Shown: positions 43,926-52,657, counted from the first letter of the stretch. The stretch is 64,000 bases of DNA from JAMXLO01 sp963812075 (GCA_963812075.1 CAWETN010000017.1:124001-188000); one strand, 5' to 3'. Numbers and translations are program-made. The notes: generated from the letters alone by a model not told the origin.

Positions 43926-44702
43926 TCAGAACACCAGGGTGCCGCCGACCACCGCGAGGGTCACGGCCAACACCGGTCTGAGCACTGCGTCCGGCACGCG
44001 CACGGCGAACAGGCTACCCAGGATGATGCCGGGGATCGAGCCTATGAGCAGCGACACGAGCATCGAAACGTTGACCGACCCCAGCATCCAGTGGCCGAGA
44101 CCGGCGACCAGTGTCAGCGGCACTGCGTGCGCGATGTCGGAGCCGACGATGCGCGCCATCGGCAGCCGCGGAAACAGCAAGAGCAGCACGGTCACGCCGA
44201 TCGCGCCGGCGCCGACCGAGGAGATTGTCACCAGCACACCCAGTACAAGGCCGGTCACAACGGTCAGTATCGATGTCTGCCGCGCCGAAACGGGGCCGAG
44301 ATGACTGGCTCCCATCTCGAGCAGCTGTCGGCGAAACAGCAGCGCAACGGCGGTGATCAGCAGCATGACGCCGAGGATGGTCGTGATGACGCTCGTGGCA
44401 GCTCGGCTGTTCAGATCGAGATATGATATGGCCAGCAGCGTGAACGCGGTGCCTGGGATGCTGCCCAGGGCAAGGCGCGCCACAATCGGCCATTGCACGG
44501 TATGATTCGCGCCGTGTACGACGGTGCCCACTGCCTTGGTGATCGAGGCGTAGAGCAGGTCCGTGCCGACGGCCGCCGCCGGCGGTACACCGAACGCCAG
44601 GACCAGGATGGGCGTCACCAGAGATCCGCCACCCATCCCGGTCTGGCCGACCAGCAGGCCAACAAAAAAGCCTGTCGCGGAGTACAGCAGGTGGACCGAC
44701 AT
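43926..44702 (-). CDS. TauE/SafE (TSUP) family sulfite/sulfonate-type permease
   Basis: 258 residues with eight predicted membrane helices and the family pattern GLLVGQTGMGGGSLVTPILV in the first half and VLGVLVTISSVGAGAIGVTV in the second (inverted repeat). TSUP proteins export or import sulfite, sulfoacetate or other organosulfur anions. The sulfatase genes nearby would release sulfate, so a link is possible but unproved. Confidence 0.85.
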   Translation of the reverse strand: MSVHLLYSATGFFVGLLVGQTGMGGGSLVTPILVLAFGVPPAAAVGTDLLYASITKAVGTVVHGANHTVQWPIVARLALGSIPGTAFTLLAISYLDLNSRAATSVITTILGVMLLITAVALLFRRQLLEMGASHLGPVSARQTSILTVVTGLVLGVLVTISSVGAGAIGVTVLLLLFPRLPMARIVGSDIAHAVPLTLVAGLGHWMLGSVNVSMLVSLLIGSIPGIILGSLFAVRVPDAVLRPVLAVTLAVVGGTLVF

Positions 44703-44767
44703 TCGTGAGGGCGCCCCGATGGTGGTGCCCGTTCTACCATGCAGGTCCAGCCGCCGCACAGTCCGTG

Positions 44768-45952
44768 TCAGCTGGCCGCGACGCCTGCCAGCACACCGTC
44801 CAGAATGTCGCTCATCCGATCAATCTCTGCATCGCTGACCGTGAGCGCCGGCATGAAGCGCAGCGAATCAGGGCGCGGTGCGTTGAGCAGCAGACCTCGC
44901 TCCAGTGCCTGTGCGACGACCGCCCCCGCGATATCGCGCTTCAGGTCGAGAGCCAGAAGCAGGCCCTTGCCGCGTACCTCGCCGCCGCCGTGCCGTGCCG
45001 ACAACGCGGCCAGCCGCTGCGCCAATCGGGCGCCCGCCTCGCGCACTCGCGCGAGAAATTCCGGCTGCGCGACGGTTTCGACCACCGCGCAGCCGACCGC
45101 CGCCATGATCGGATTGCCGCAGAACGTGCCGCCCTGATCGCCGTACTCGAAACAGCAGGCGTCGCGATGCGCGACCAGAGCGGCCAGCGGCACGCCGCCA
45201 CCGAGCCCCTTGGCCAGGGTCATGATGTCGGGCGTGACGCCGGCGTGCTCGAAGCCGAACAGGCGGCCGGTGCGCCCGATGCCGGTCTGGATCTCGTCCA
45301 GGATCAGCAGGATGCCGCGCTCGCGCGTGAGCGCGCGAAGCGCACGCAGGAACGGAACGTCGGCCTCGAACACGCCGGCCTCGCCTTGGATCGGTTCCAG
45401 CATGACCGCGACGGTCCGCGGCGTGATCGCAGCCTCGGCGGCCGCAAGGTCGTTCAGCTCGACCTTTACGAAGCCCGACACCTTGGGTTCGTACAGCCGC
45501 TCCCATTGCGCCTTGCCCGAGGCCGCCATCGTGGCCAGCGTGCGGCCGTGGAAGCCATGATCCATGGTGACGATCTCATACGCACCGTCGCGATGCCGGG
45601 CGCCCCATTTGCGTGCCAGCTTGATGGCACCCTCGTTGGCTTCGGCGCCGCTGTTGGCAAGGAACACCTGGTGCAGCCCGCTATGTTTCGTCAGCAGGTC
45701 CGACAGCCGGATCATCTGGTCGTTGTAAAAGGCGGGGCTGCAATTGATCAGGCGCGCGGCCTGGCGCGCCAGCGCATCGAGGATCGGTTTCGGCGAGTGC
45801 CCGAGACAGTTCACCGCCCAGCCCTGGATGAAGTCGAGATAGAAGCGGCCTTCGCTGTCGGTCAGCCACGAGCCCTCGCCGCCGACGAAGACGATCGGCG
45901 GCCGCGGCGCGATATCCATGACTGAGTCGAAGTTGGCTGTACTGGTCATCAT
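44768..45952 (-). CDS. argD: Class III aminotransferase, acetylornithine transaminase-like
   Basis: 394 residues, PLP fold type I. FLANSGAEANEGAIKLARKW, TMDHGFHGRTLATMAASGKA, the Asp-x-x-Gln cofactor site ILLILDEIQTGIGRTGRLFG and the PLP-lysine region DIMTLAKGLGGGVPLAA are present. The N-terminal PRPPIVFVGGEGSWL and GWAVNCLGHSP match the acetylornithine aminotransferase group known to me from betaproteobacteria. ArgD converts N-acetylglutamate semialdehyde to N-acetylornithine. The arginine-codon leader and attenuator just upstream support an arginine role independently of homology. Confidence 0.88.
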   Translation of the reverse strand: MMTSTANFDSVMDIAPRPPIVFVGGEGSWLTDSEGRFYLDFIQGWAVNCLGHSPKPILDALARQAARLINCSPAFYNDQMIRLSDLLTKHSGLHQVFLANSGAEANEGAIKLARKWGARHRDGAYEIVTMDHGFHGRTLATMAASGKAQWERLYEPKVSGFVKVELNDLAAAEAAITPRTVAVMLEPIQGEAGVFEADVPFLRALRALTRERGILLILDEIQTGIGRTGRLFGFEHAGVTPDIMTLAKGLGGGVPLAALVAHRDACCFEYGDQGGTFCGNPIMAAVGCAVVETVAQPEFLARVREAGARLAQRLAALSARHGGGEVRGKGLLLALDLKRDIAGAVVAQALERGLLLNAPRPDSLRFMPALTVSDAEIDRMSDILDGVLAGVAAS

Positions 45953-45987
45953 GTGCTCCTGGTTTGCGACGGAGCGACCGAGGGCCA

Positions 45988-46031
45988 GAAAAGCACGAAG
46001 GCCCCCGTCGCTGCCGACGGAGGCCTTCGTG
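45988..46031 (-). terminator. Attenuator (terminator) hairpin before argD
   Basis: On the minus strand CACGAAGGCCTCCGTCG (46015-46031) pairs with CGACGGGGGCCTTCGTG (45994-46010) over 17 pairs with one G-U, a 4-base loop, and is followed by CTTTTC (45988-45993). Its position 36 bases before the argD start and inside the transcript leader makes it an attenuator rather than the end of a gene. Confidence 0.8.
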
Positions 46032-46089
46032 GTGATCGATGGAGGCAGACTATGCCGCGCGCGATCCCCACTCCCCCGTCATAGGACGG
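46016..46089 (-). promoter_or_regulatory. Antiterminator and 1:2 hairpin of the argD leader
   Basis: GACGGGGG (minus strand, 46073-46080) can pair with CCTCCGTC (46016-46023), the left arm of the terminator, giving eight pairs with one G-U. The same GACGGGGG also pairs with CCGTC (46085-46089) within the Arg codons, a small 5-pair stem with loop CTAT. So three mutually exclusive pairings, as in trp/his-type attenuators, are possible. Confidence 0.65.
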
Positions 46090-46127
46090 CGGCGTCGGCG
46101 GTCGGCGGTACGGATCGCGCAGTGCAT
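46050..46127 (-). CDS. Arginine-rich leader peptide of argD
   Basis: A 25-codon frame from ATG at 46127 to TAG at 46050-46052. Residues 10-14 are five Arg in a row, Arg also at 6 and 23. The Arg codons sit just before the antiterminator strand (46073-46080), where a stalled ribosome would free it. The start has only a weak ribosome site, which lowers confidence. The start falls short of usual size limits, so it would be missed by automatic annotation. Confidence 0.65.
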   Translation of the reverse strand: MHCAIRTADRRRRRPMTGEWGSRAA

Positions 46128-46277
46128 GGCGAGCCAATGCACCAGCGCACTCGGGACGTCAACTGCCGAAGGGTCGGAGTTTGCGTGTCCGACCCGCCTT
46201 TTGCCTGACCGACGAGAATCGTGTCAATTCGGAGCCCACGCAATTGGTGCCTGATCCCGCTACGGGGAGGATTGAAC

Positions 46278-47873
46278 ATGTTGAACCGCAGAGACTTCGC
46301 CCTCCTGGCCGCGGCCTCGCCGCTGGCCGCCTTGCTCGGGCGAGCCGCGAACGCCGCGACGCCGAAGGACACTGTGGTCATTGCGTCGCAGATCGACGAT
46401 GTCATCACCTGCGATCCTGGCGAGGCGTACGAGATCTCGGCGCAGATCTTCCTCTCCAGCGTCTATGACCGTCTCATGCGCTACGAGGCGGAGGACATGA
46501 CGAAGCTGGTCGGCGGCGTCGCCGAAAGCTGGACGGTTTCGCCTGATGCCAAGACCTTTACCTTCAAGCTGCGCACCAACCAGAAGTTCGAGAGCGGGGC
46601 GCCGGTCACCGCCGATGACATGGCGTTTTCGCTCCAGCGCGTCGTCATCATGAACAAGACGCCGGCCTTTCTGCTCACCCAACTCGGCTGGAACAAGGAC
46701 AACGTGCGCGAGCTCGTCACAGCGCCCGATGCCCATACGCTGCAGTTCAAGATCACCGAGGACTTCGCGCCGAGCCTGGTGCTGAACCTGATGGCCACCG
46801 TGGCAGCCTCGGTGGTGGAGAAGCAGGTAGCGATGGCCAACGAGGCCAACGGTGACCTCGGCAACACCTGGCTGAAGACCCACTCGGCCACATCGGGCCC
46901 GTACCGTTTGGTGTCGTGGAAACCCAACGAGTCCGTGACGATGGAGGCCAATCCCGGCTACCATCTGGGGCCGGCAAAGACCAAGCGGGTGGTCATTCGC
47001 CACGTTCCCGAACCGGGTTCGCAGCAGTTGCTGCTGGAAAAAGGCGACATCGACATTGCGCTCAGCCTGCAGCCGGACCAGTTCAAGTCGCTCGCTGGCA
47101 ACAAGAGCGTCAACATCGAGTCCTTCCCCTACTCCGGCACCTGGTACATCGGGCTTAACCTGGGCGATGCGCGGCTCAAGAACCCGAAGGTGCGGCTCGC
47201 GCTGAAGTATCTGGTCGACTACCACGGCATGGCCAACACCTTCCTCAAGGGCCGTTTCGCGGTGCACCAGACCTTCCTGCCCATCGGGCTGTCCAGCGCG
47301 ATTGCCTATGACCCCTACAAGCTTGACGTCGCCAAGGCGAAGGCGCTGCTGGCGGAGGCGGGCTACCCGAACGGCTTCGAGCTGAGGCTCAGCACCTCGA
47401 ACATCTCGCCGCAGATCGACATCGCCCAATCGGTGCAGCAGACCATGGGCCTGGCCGGCGTGAAGGTGAACATCGTCGCCACCGACCAGAAGCAGATGGT
47501 CGCCGAATTCCGCGCCCGCAAGCACATGGCGACGCTGATCAGCTGGACGCCGGATTATCTCGATCCGCACACCAACGCCTCGACGTTCGCTTTCAACGAC
47601 AACGACAGCGACGATGCGCCGCATCCGCTGGCCTGGCGCTGCCATTATTTCGATCCCGCCGTTAATGCCAGGACGACGGCGGCGGTGAAGGAGGTCGACC
47701 CCGCCAAGCGCGAGGCGATGTACGAAGAACTGCAGAAAATCCTGACCGACGACGGACCGTACATCCTGATGTTCCAGCCGGCCAACCAGGTAGCCTCGCG
47801 CGCCAACGTCCAGGGCTACACGCCGGGGATTGTCGAGGACCTGTACTTCTTCCGGACGATCGCGAAGTCCTGA
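46278..47873 (+). CDS. ABC transporter substrate-binding protein, family 5 (peptide/nickel type)
   Basis: 531 residues; a signal peptide with a possible Tat pair (MLNRRDFALLAAASPLAALL). The SBP_bac_5 fold is recognised from KLVGGVAESWTVSPDAKTFT, FKLRTNQKFESGAPVTADDM and ALKYLVDYHGMANTFLKGRF. These proteins bind oligopeptides, dipeptides or glycosides. No permease or ATPase genes adjoin. GGGGAGG at 46264-46270 precedes the ATG. Divergent from the argD leader. Confidence 0.92.
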   Translation: MLNRRDFALLAAASPLAALLGRAANAATPKDTVVIASQIDDVITCDPGEAYEISAQIFLSSVYDRLMRYEAEDMTKLVGGVAESWTVSPDAKTFTFKLRTNQKFESGAPVTADDMAFSLQRVVIMNKTPAFLLTQLGWNKDNVRELVTAPDAHTLQFKITEDFAPSLVLNLMATVAASVVEKQVAMANEANGDLGNTWLKTHSATSGPYRLVSWKPNESVTMEANPGYHLGPAKTKRVVIRHVPEPGSQQLLLEKGDIDIALSLQPDQFKSLAGNKSVNIESFPYSGTWYIGLNLGDARLKNPKVRLALKYLVDYHGMANTFLKGRFAVHQTFLPIGLSSAIAYDPYKLDVAKAKALLAEAGYPNGFELRLSTSNISPQIDIAQSVQQTMGLAGVKVNIVATDQKQMVAEFRARKHMATLISWTPDYLDPHTNASTFAFNDNDSDDAPHPLAWRCHYFDPAVNARTTAAVKEVDPAKREAMYEELQKILTDDGPYILMFQPANQVASRANVQGYTPGIVEDLYFFRTIAKS

Positions 47874-47912
47874 GACCGGGACGCCCGCGGTTCCGATCGT
47901 CCGCGACGGCGG

Positions 47913-48956
47913 CTACAGCTCCAGCCGGTAGAACCGCACCGCCGTGCCGCTGAACAGATCCGTCTTCTCCGTGGCACTCGCGCCGCGCGACAGGATTTTG
48001 CACGCATTCCAATACGGCGCGTAGGCGTACGATCCCTTGTCCACCGGAAAATTGCTTTCGAACATGCCGCGCGCGGCGCCGAACGCCTCGATGCAGGTCT
48101 CCACATAGGGCTTCCAGGCCGCGGCCAATGCCTCCGACGACGGCGGATCGGCCTTTTCGTGGAAGTCGAAGCCATTGATGCGCATCGCCATCCCACCAAG
48201 CTTGACCACCACGTTGGGGCATTTCGCCAGTGCGCGGATCGACGCCGACCAACGGGACAGAACCTCCTCGCGCTTGCCGGCATAGGAGCCGATCGCCAGC
48301 GGCCCGCCGACATGGTTCAGGCAGATGCGCGTGTCGGGAAACGCCTGCGCGAGCGCGGTCACCTCGTCGATCTGTGGATGGTACAGCCAGGCATCGAAGC
48401 TGAGGTTGAGCGGCGCCAGGCAGGCGAAGCCCTGGCGGAACGTGGCATCCGCCATCAGTCCGGGCGGCGGCGCATAGGCCGGGTTCATCAGCGTTGGATC
48501 GGCGTCCCAGGCGGTGATGTGCCGGATGCCGCGGAACCGCCCACCGCCGGCGCGGATATGCGCCTCCAGCACCTCGCGCACCCGCGAACCTAGCCGCAGA
48601 TCGGCGTGCCCCACGATGCCCGCGCAGACCTTGGTCTGGCCATAGCCGCCCGAGGCGCTCATCGCCGCCACACCGTTGACGAACTCGGTCTCGCCGACCG
48701 GCTTCATTGCCTCCGGGCCAGCCGCGCGGTGCATCGAGCGGCACTGCACGAACACCGTGGCGACGATGTTGTGGCCGCTGTTGGTGTCGGCCAGCAGATC
48801 GTCGAGCATGTAGACCCAGCCCGGACGCTCCCACAGATGGTGGTGCGGATCGACGATGGGCAGATCGGGCTCCAGGATCGCCTCGGTGCGGCGCGCCAGC
48901 CAGTCGTCGCGCACCGGCAGGTAAGAGCTGCTGGCTGGCTGCGTCGTCGTGCTCAT
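47913..48956 (-). CDS. Amidohydrolase 2 family metal-dependent hydrolase
   Basis: 347 residues with the N-terminal HxH zinc motif (IVDPHHHLWERPG) and a TIM-barrel pattern ending in RICLNHVGGPLA and MFESNFPVDKGSYAYAPYWN. Related to 2-pyrone-4,6-dicarboxylate lactonase and similar enzymes that open lactone rings. Substrate not determinable. GGGAGGAAAC precedes the ATG at 48956. Divergent from the sulfatase gene, which starts about 140 bases away. Confidence 0.88.
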   Translation of the reverse strand: MSTTTQPASSSYLPVRDDWLARRTEAILEPDLPIVDPHHHLWERPGWVYMLDDLLADTNSGHNIVATVFVQCRSMHRAAGPEAMKPVGETEFVNGVAAMSASGGYGQTKVCAGIVGHADLRLGSRVREVLEAHIRAGGGRFRGIRHITAWDADPTLMNPAYAPPPGLMADATFRQGFACLAPLNLSFDAWLYHPQIDEVTALAQAFPDTRICLNHVGGPLAIGSYAGKREEVLSRWSASIRALAKCPNVVVKLGGMAMRINGFDFHEKADPPSSEALAAAWKPYVETCIEAFGAARGMFESNFPVDKGSYAYAPYWNACKILSRGASATEKTDLFSGTAVRFYRLEL

Positions 48957-49097
48957 GGCGGTTTCCTCCCGAACGTCTCTTCGGATCATCTCGCCACCAT
49001 CGGTATCCGGCAAGCGACGGGGTGCCCGGGCGGTTCTCGGCCTGCATGGCGCGTGCGAGACTTCCACCGCGTGCGACCGGCTGTCATGGAGAGCGCC

Positions 49098-50399
49098 ATG
49101 CGTCCGAACATCGTGTTCATCATGGCCGACGATCTAGGCTACGCCGATCTGTCCTGTTGCGGGCGGCGGGATTTCGCGACTCCCAACATCGACCGCATCG
49201 CCGAACGTGGCGTCCGCTTCACCCAGGCCTACGCCAACTCGGCGGTGTGTTCCGCCACGCGGCTCGCACTGATCACCGGCCGCTACCAATATAGGCTGCC
49301 GCTCGGGCTGGAAGAGCCGCTGGCCGGCAAGACCGATGTCGGACTGCCGCCCGATCACCCGACGCTCCCGTCGCTGCTGCGCCAGGCGGGTTATGCCACC
49401 GCGCTGATTGGCAAGTGGCATCTCGGCGTGCTGCCGGCCTTCGGTCCGCTGAAGAGTGGCTATGAGCGGTTCTGGGGCGTTCGTACCGGGGCGGTCGACT
49501 ACTACTCGCACCGCAACGCGCGCGACGAAGCCGACCTGTGGGACGGCGACGCACCGATCCGGCAGGTCGGCTATCTGACTGACCTGCTGGGCGACCGCGC
49601 CGTCGGCACGATCGACCATCATGCGCGCGACGGGCGGCCGTTTCTGCTCAGCCTGCACTTCAATGCGCCGCACTGGCCTTGGGAGGCACCCGGCGACCAG
49701 GCGGAATCGGCACGCCTGCGCGGTTCCCGCCTGCGCCACTATGATGGCGGGACGCAGCAGACCTATGCGCGCATGGTGCAGGCCATGGACCGACAGGTCG
49801 GACGCGTGCTGCAGGCGCTCGACGTGAATGGGCTGTCCGGCAACACCGTCGTCGTGTTCACCAGCGACAACGGCGGTGAGCGCTTCTCGGACACCTGGCC
49901 GTTCACCGGCGTGAAGACGGAGTTGCTGGAAGGCGGACTGCGGGTGCCCGCGCTGGTCTGCTGGCCCGATCGCGTTCCTGCCGGCCGGGCCAGCGATCAA
50001 GTGATGATCACCATGGACTGGCTGCCGACATTGCTCGATGCGGCGGGCACCGCCCCCGACGTCGCTCACCCGCCGGACGGCGTCAGCCTGCTGCCGGTAC
50101 TGACAGGCCAGCATGGTGCGGAACCGCGCACCCTGTTCTGGCGCTACAAGACCAACGCACAGCAGGCGGTGCGCGACGGCGACTACAAGTATCTCAAGAT
50201 CCGCGACAACAGGTTTCTGTTCGACGTGGTGGCCGATCCGCGCGAGCGCGCCAACCTCAGGCACCGCCGCAGCGATGTGTACGACCGGCTGGTCGCGGCG
50301 TGGCTGGACTGGAACCGGACGATGCTGCCGGAGATACCGGACAGTTTCGGCGAGGTGTTCACCGCCACCGAACTGGCCGACCATATCGGCGCGGATTGA
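49098..50399 (+). CDS. Cytoplasmic-type arylsulfatase family protein
   Basis: 433 residues without a clear signal peptide. It has NIVFIMADDLGYADLSCCGR and the sulfatase site with Cys51 in CSATRLALITGRYQ (C-x-A-x-R, a less usual but accepted variant of C-x-P-x-R). Further landmarks are ALIGKWHLG and VVVFTSDNGGERFSDTWPFT. Two starts are possible; the ATG at 49098 has GGAGAG a few bases before it. Role: hydrolysis of a sulfate or phosphonate ester, substrate unknown. Confidence 0.88.
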   Translation: MRPNIVFIMADDLGYADLSCCGRRDFATPNIDRIAERGVRFTQAYANSAVCSATRLALITGRYQYRLPLGLEEPLAGKTDVGLPPDHPTLPSLLRQAGYATALIGKWHLGVLPAFGPLKSGYERFWGVRTGAVDYYSHRNARDEADLWDGDAPIRQVGYLTDLLGDRAVGTIDHHARDGRPFLLSLHFNAPHWPWEAPGDQAESARLRGSRLRHYDGGTQQTYARMVQAMDRQVGRVLQALDVNGLSGNTVVVFTSDNGGERFSDTWPFTGVKTELLEGGLRVPALVCWPDRVPAGRASDQVMITMDWLPTLLDAAGTAPDVAHPPDGVSLLPVLTGQHGAEPRTLFWRYKTNAQQAVRDGDYKYLKIRDNRFLFDVVADPRERANLRHRRSDVYDRLVAAWLDWNRTMLPEIPDSFGEVFTATELADHIGAD

Positions 50400-50498
50400 G
50401 GCTCCATACCTGCCGTGCATCGATCCTATGCCTCGGCGTCACTGTCGCGCAGCGATGCCGGGGGTCAGACTGCGGCGCTGTTGCCAAGGGAGAGTGCC

Positions 50499-51143
50499 AT
50501 GAGCCTGGAGGACAAGCTTGCGGCTGTGCGGGAGGCGGCGGCGAAGCGCATCCCGCCTGACCGGCTCGCCATCATGCTGAATGCGACGGAAAGGTTGCGG
50601 GGATCGGGGATCCTGGACCGGGTGATCAAGCCTGGCGCCAAGGCCCCGGACTTCACGCTGAACGACCAGAGCGGGCATGCGGTGACGCTGTCGGCCCTGC
50701 TGGCCGCGGGCCCCGTGCTGATGAGCGTGTTCCGCGGTTTCTGGTGACCGTACTGCCGGCATGAGCTGGATGCTTTGCAAGCAGTACTTCACCAGATCGA
50801 GCAACTCGGCGCGAGCCTGATCGTCCTGTCACCCCAGTTGCCGGAGTTCACCGCACCGGGCGCGGAGCGGCAGAAGCTGACGTTCCCGATCCTGACGGAT
50901 CCTGACAACAAGGTGGGCGAAGCCTACGGGCTGGCGTTTCGGCTGCCGGACGACCTTATCGAGGTCTATCGGAAGAACGGCATCGACCTGCCGCGCTTCA
51001 ACGGCGATGACGGTTGGCGCCTGTCGATGCCTGCGCGCATCGTCATTCGCCGCGACGGGGTCGTCGCTTCGGCCGAGGCCGATCCGGACTACACGCGCCG
51101 GCCCGAGCCGGAGACCACGCTCGACGTGCTGCGCGGCCTCTGA
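50499..51143 (+). CDS. Peroxiredoxin-like protein with in-frame TGA at the redox position (candidate selenoprotein)
   Basis: One frame runs from the ATG at 50499 to the TGA at 51141, interrupted only by TGA at 50745-50747. The text before it ends VLMSVFRGFW and after it begins PYCRHELDALQAVLHQI, so the interrupted motif is the WxPYC of thioredoxin-fold AhpC/TSA family members. TGA is residue 83, resolving Cys is 86. The C-terminal half has LIVLSPQLPEFTAPGAERQK and RIVIRRDGVVASAEADPDYT, normal peroxiredoxin-like sequence. Total 214 residues if TGA is decoded. AGGGAGAG gives a good start. Either the TGA specifies selenocysteine or it is a nonsense change of TGC. See the hairpin entry. Confidence 0.65.
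50745..50787 (+). promoter_or_regulatory. SECIS-like hairpin directly after the in-frame TGA
   Basis: GTACTGC (50750-50756) pairs perfectly with GCAGTAC (50781-50787). Inside, GGCAT (50758-50762) pairs with ATGCT (50770-50774) including one G-U, leaving a 7-base apical loop GAGCTGG that begins with G. The loop begins 15 bases after the TGA; the range I recall for bacterial SECIS is about 16-37, so it is just short. An inner alternative stem (GCTT-TGC-AAGC) exists. Confidence 0.5.
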
Positions 51144-51319
51144 CGCAGCGCCGAAGGGTGACGGCGATCGCCGTCACCCGCGCCGGCTCGGCACGTCCCA
51201 TCGCGAGGCGAATTTATTTTGCGTTCTGTCCCGATACGGCTGGACGCCGGACCGGCTGACCCACAGGGTGCCTACGTCGGTCGAGCCATGTCCGGCAAAC
51301 GAAGGGGAGGAGGATACCT

Positions 51320-52006
51320 ATGTCCGGGAAGGTCCATCTGCGTCTCGCCGCGTCCGCGGCCCTCGTGCTGCTGGGCGCGGGCGTCGGCCAGGCGCAACAG
51401 CCGCCGCAGTCGCCCAATATGACCTACTTCGTCACCAGCACGGGTATCGGCAAAGGCGCCGACCTTGGCGGTCTCGCGGGCGCGGATCGTCAGTGCCAGA
51501 CCCTGGCCGAGGGCGCCGGCGCCGGAGGCAAGACCTGGCACGCCTATCTCAGCACCCAGGCCGAGGGCGGTGCGCAGGCGGTCAATGCCCGTGACCGTAT
51601 CGGCCACGGTCCCTGGCAGAACTTCAAAAACGAGGTCGTCGCGCAGAGCGTCGATGATCTGCACAGCGACAGCAACAAGCTGGGCACGCAGACCTCGCTC
51701 ACCGAGCGCGGCACGATGATCCCGGGCGCCGGCTACTCGCCCAACCGCCACGATATCCTGACCGGCACGCAGACCGACGGCCGGGCGTTTCCACCCGGCG
51801 AGGACCGCACGTGCCACAACTGGACGAGCAGTTCCCAGGGGGCGGCAATGCTTGGCCATCTCGATCGCAAGGGGCTGCGTGACGATGCCGCATCAAAGTC
51901 CTGGAACACCTCGCATCCCTCGCGCGGGCCTGACGGCGGCTGCAGTCAGAGCGACCTGAGGAGCACCGGGGGCGACGGCCTGCTCTACTGCTTCGCCGTC
52001 AACTGA
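51320..52006 (+). CDS. Exported lectin-like (DUF1554-type) protein
   Basis: 228 residues; a signal peptide ending near AQA at residue 26. The mature region resembles the C-type-lectin-like fold of bacterial exported proteins: MTYFVTSTGIGKGADLGGLA, WHAYLSTQAEGGAQAVNARD, HDILTGTQTDGRAFPP, CHNWTSSSQGAAMLGHLDRK and a closing RSTGGDGLLYCFAVN. Four Cys are in positions for two disulfides. GGGGAGGAGG lies before the start. Role unknown. Confidence 0.8.
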   Translation: MSGKVHLRLAASAALVLLGAGVGQAQQPPQSPNMTYFVTSTGIGKGADLGGLAGADRQCQTLAEGAGAGGKTWHAYLSTQAEGGAQAVNARDRIGHGPWQNFKNEVVAQSVDDLHSDSNKLGTQTSLTERGTMIPGAGYSPNRHDILTGTQTDGRAFPPGEDRTCHNWTSSSQGAAMLGHLDRKGLRDDAASKSWNTSHPSRGPDGGCSQSDLRSTGGDGLLYCFAVN

Positions 52007-52129
52007 TCCTGGCCCGTCCCGGGCTGGATGGGCGGCTCCGCCGAAGATGAATCGCCCAACCTGTTGCCTGCCTCACAGCGTTGCGGGGATGAGCTCGGGC
52101 ATCGTGTGCCGATCTACGGAGGGCACACG

Positions 52130-52210
52130 ATGCGGGCCTATTTCTCTGCCGCGGGAGCGGCGTTCGCACTGATCGCCGTCTGGGCCGCTCTGACCCAGCT
52201 GGTGGCCTGA
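52130..52210 (+). CDS. Tiny single-helix membrane peptide
   Basis: 26 residues from the ATG at 52130: MRAYFSAAGAAFALIAVWAA then LTQLVA. A hydrophobic helix with an Arg near the start. GGAGGG lies about eight bases before. Below the size normally annotated; supported by start context and composition only. Confidence 0.4.
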   Translation: MRAYFSAAGAAFALIAVWAALTQLVA

Positions 52211-52248
52211 CGAGACGCGCGACGGCTCGCGATGTGGAAGGATCGACC

Positions 52249-52464
52249 ATGGCGCTGACTGCCGCGCTGCGCAGCATGTCCGCCGAGCAGCTGCTGTACC
52301 TCGGCCTGCAAAGACTGGTCTATCTGCGGGCCGCTCTGGTGGAAGGCGAACAACTCTTCGTGATCTACGGCGCCGACGGCGTTCCGCTGGCTGCCGCCGA
52401 TACCGTTGCGACGGCGATCGAAGCAGCAGCTGAATGCAATCTCGCTTTCGTCGCGGTCCACTGA
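52249..52464 (+). CDS. DUF1150 family small protein
   Basis: 71 residues with the DUF1150 pattern: MSAEQLLYLGLQRLVYLRAA, LVEGEQLFVIYGADGVPLAA and an end FVAVH. Conserved in alphaproteobacteria, often beside small heat-shock genes, function unknown. GAAGGA precedes the ATG at 52249. It is followed by another small gene 16 bases on. Confidence 0.75.
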   Translation: MALTAALRSMSAEQLLYLGLQRLVYLRAALVEGEQLFVIYGADGVPLAAADTVATAIEAAAECNLAFVAVH

Positions 52465-52480
52465 GCGGAGGGCTGCGGAC

Positions 52481-52657
52481 ATGCCGCTGATCGAAGTCCT
52501 GACCACACCGCACCGCACGACGCGGATTTTCTTCGACTGCCGGACGGAATCGCCCAACCCTACGGACCGAGCGCGTATCGCGCAGGTCATCGAACAATCG
52601 ATCGCGCTCGCTGTCGCGGAGGACGCAGCGCAGGAGGCGTTGCCGCTCGCGGCGTAA
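52481..52657 (+). CDS. Small hypothetical protein
   Basis: 58 residues: PLIEVLTTPHRTTRIFFDCR then TDRARIAQVIEQSIALAVAE. Possibly one strand-helix unit; one Cys. GAGCGGAGGG lies before the start and the reading frame is tight with the DUF1150 gene. Function unknown. Confidence 0.5.
   Translation: MPLIEVLTTPHRTTRIFFDCRTESPNPTDRARIAQVIEQSIALAVAEDAAQEALPLAA

Noticed and set aside
45949..46137. 62-residue frame across the argD leader starting at TTG 46137
   Set aside because: It reads through the terminator hairpin into the argD start. The 25-codon frame with the Arg run ends before the hairpins as an attenuator leader should.
50745..50747. TGA as a simple gene end giving two separate small proteins
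   Set aside because: The frame continues without a break into normal peroxiredoxin sequence, and no start with a ribosome site is found for the second half.
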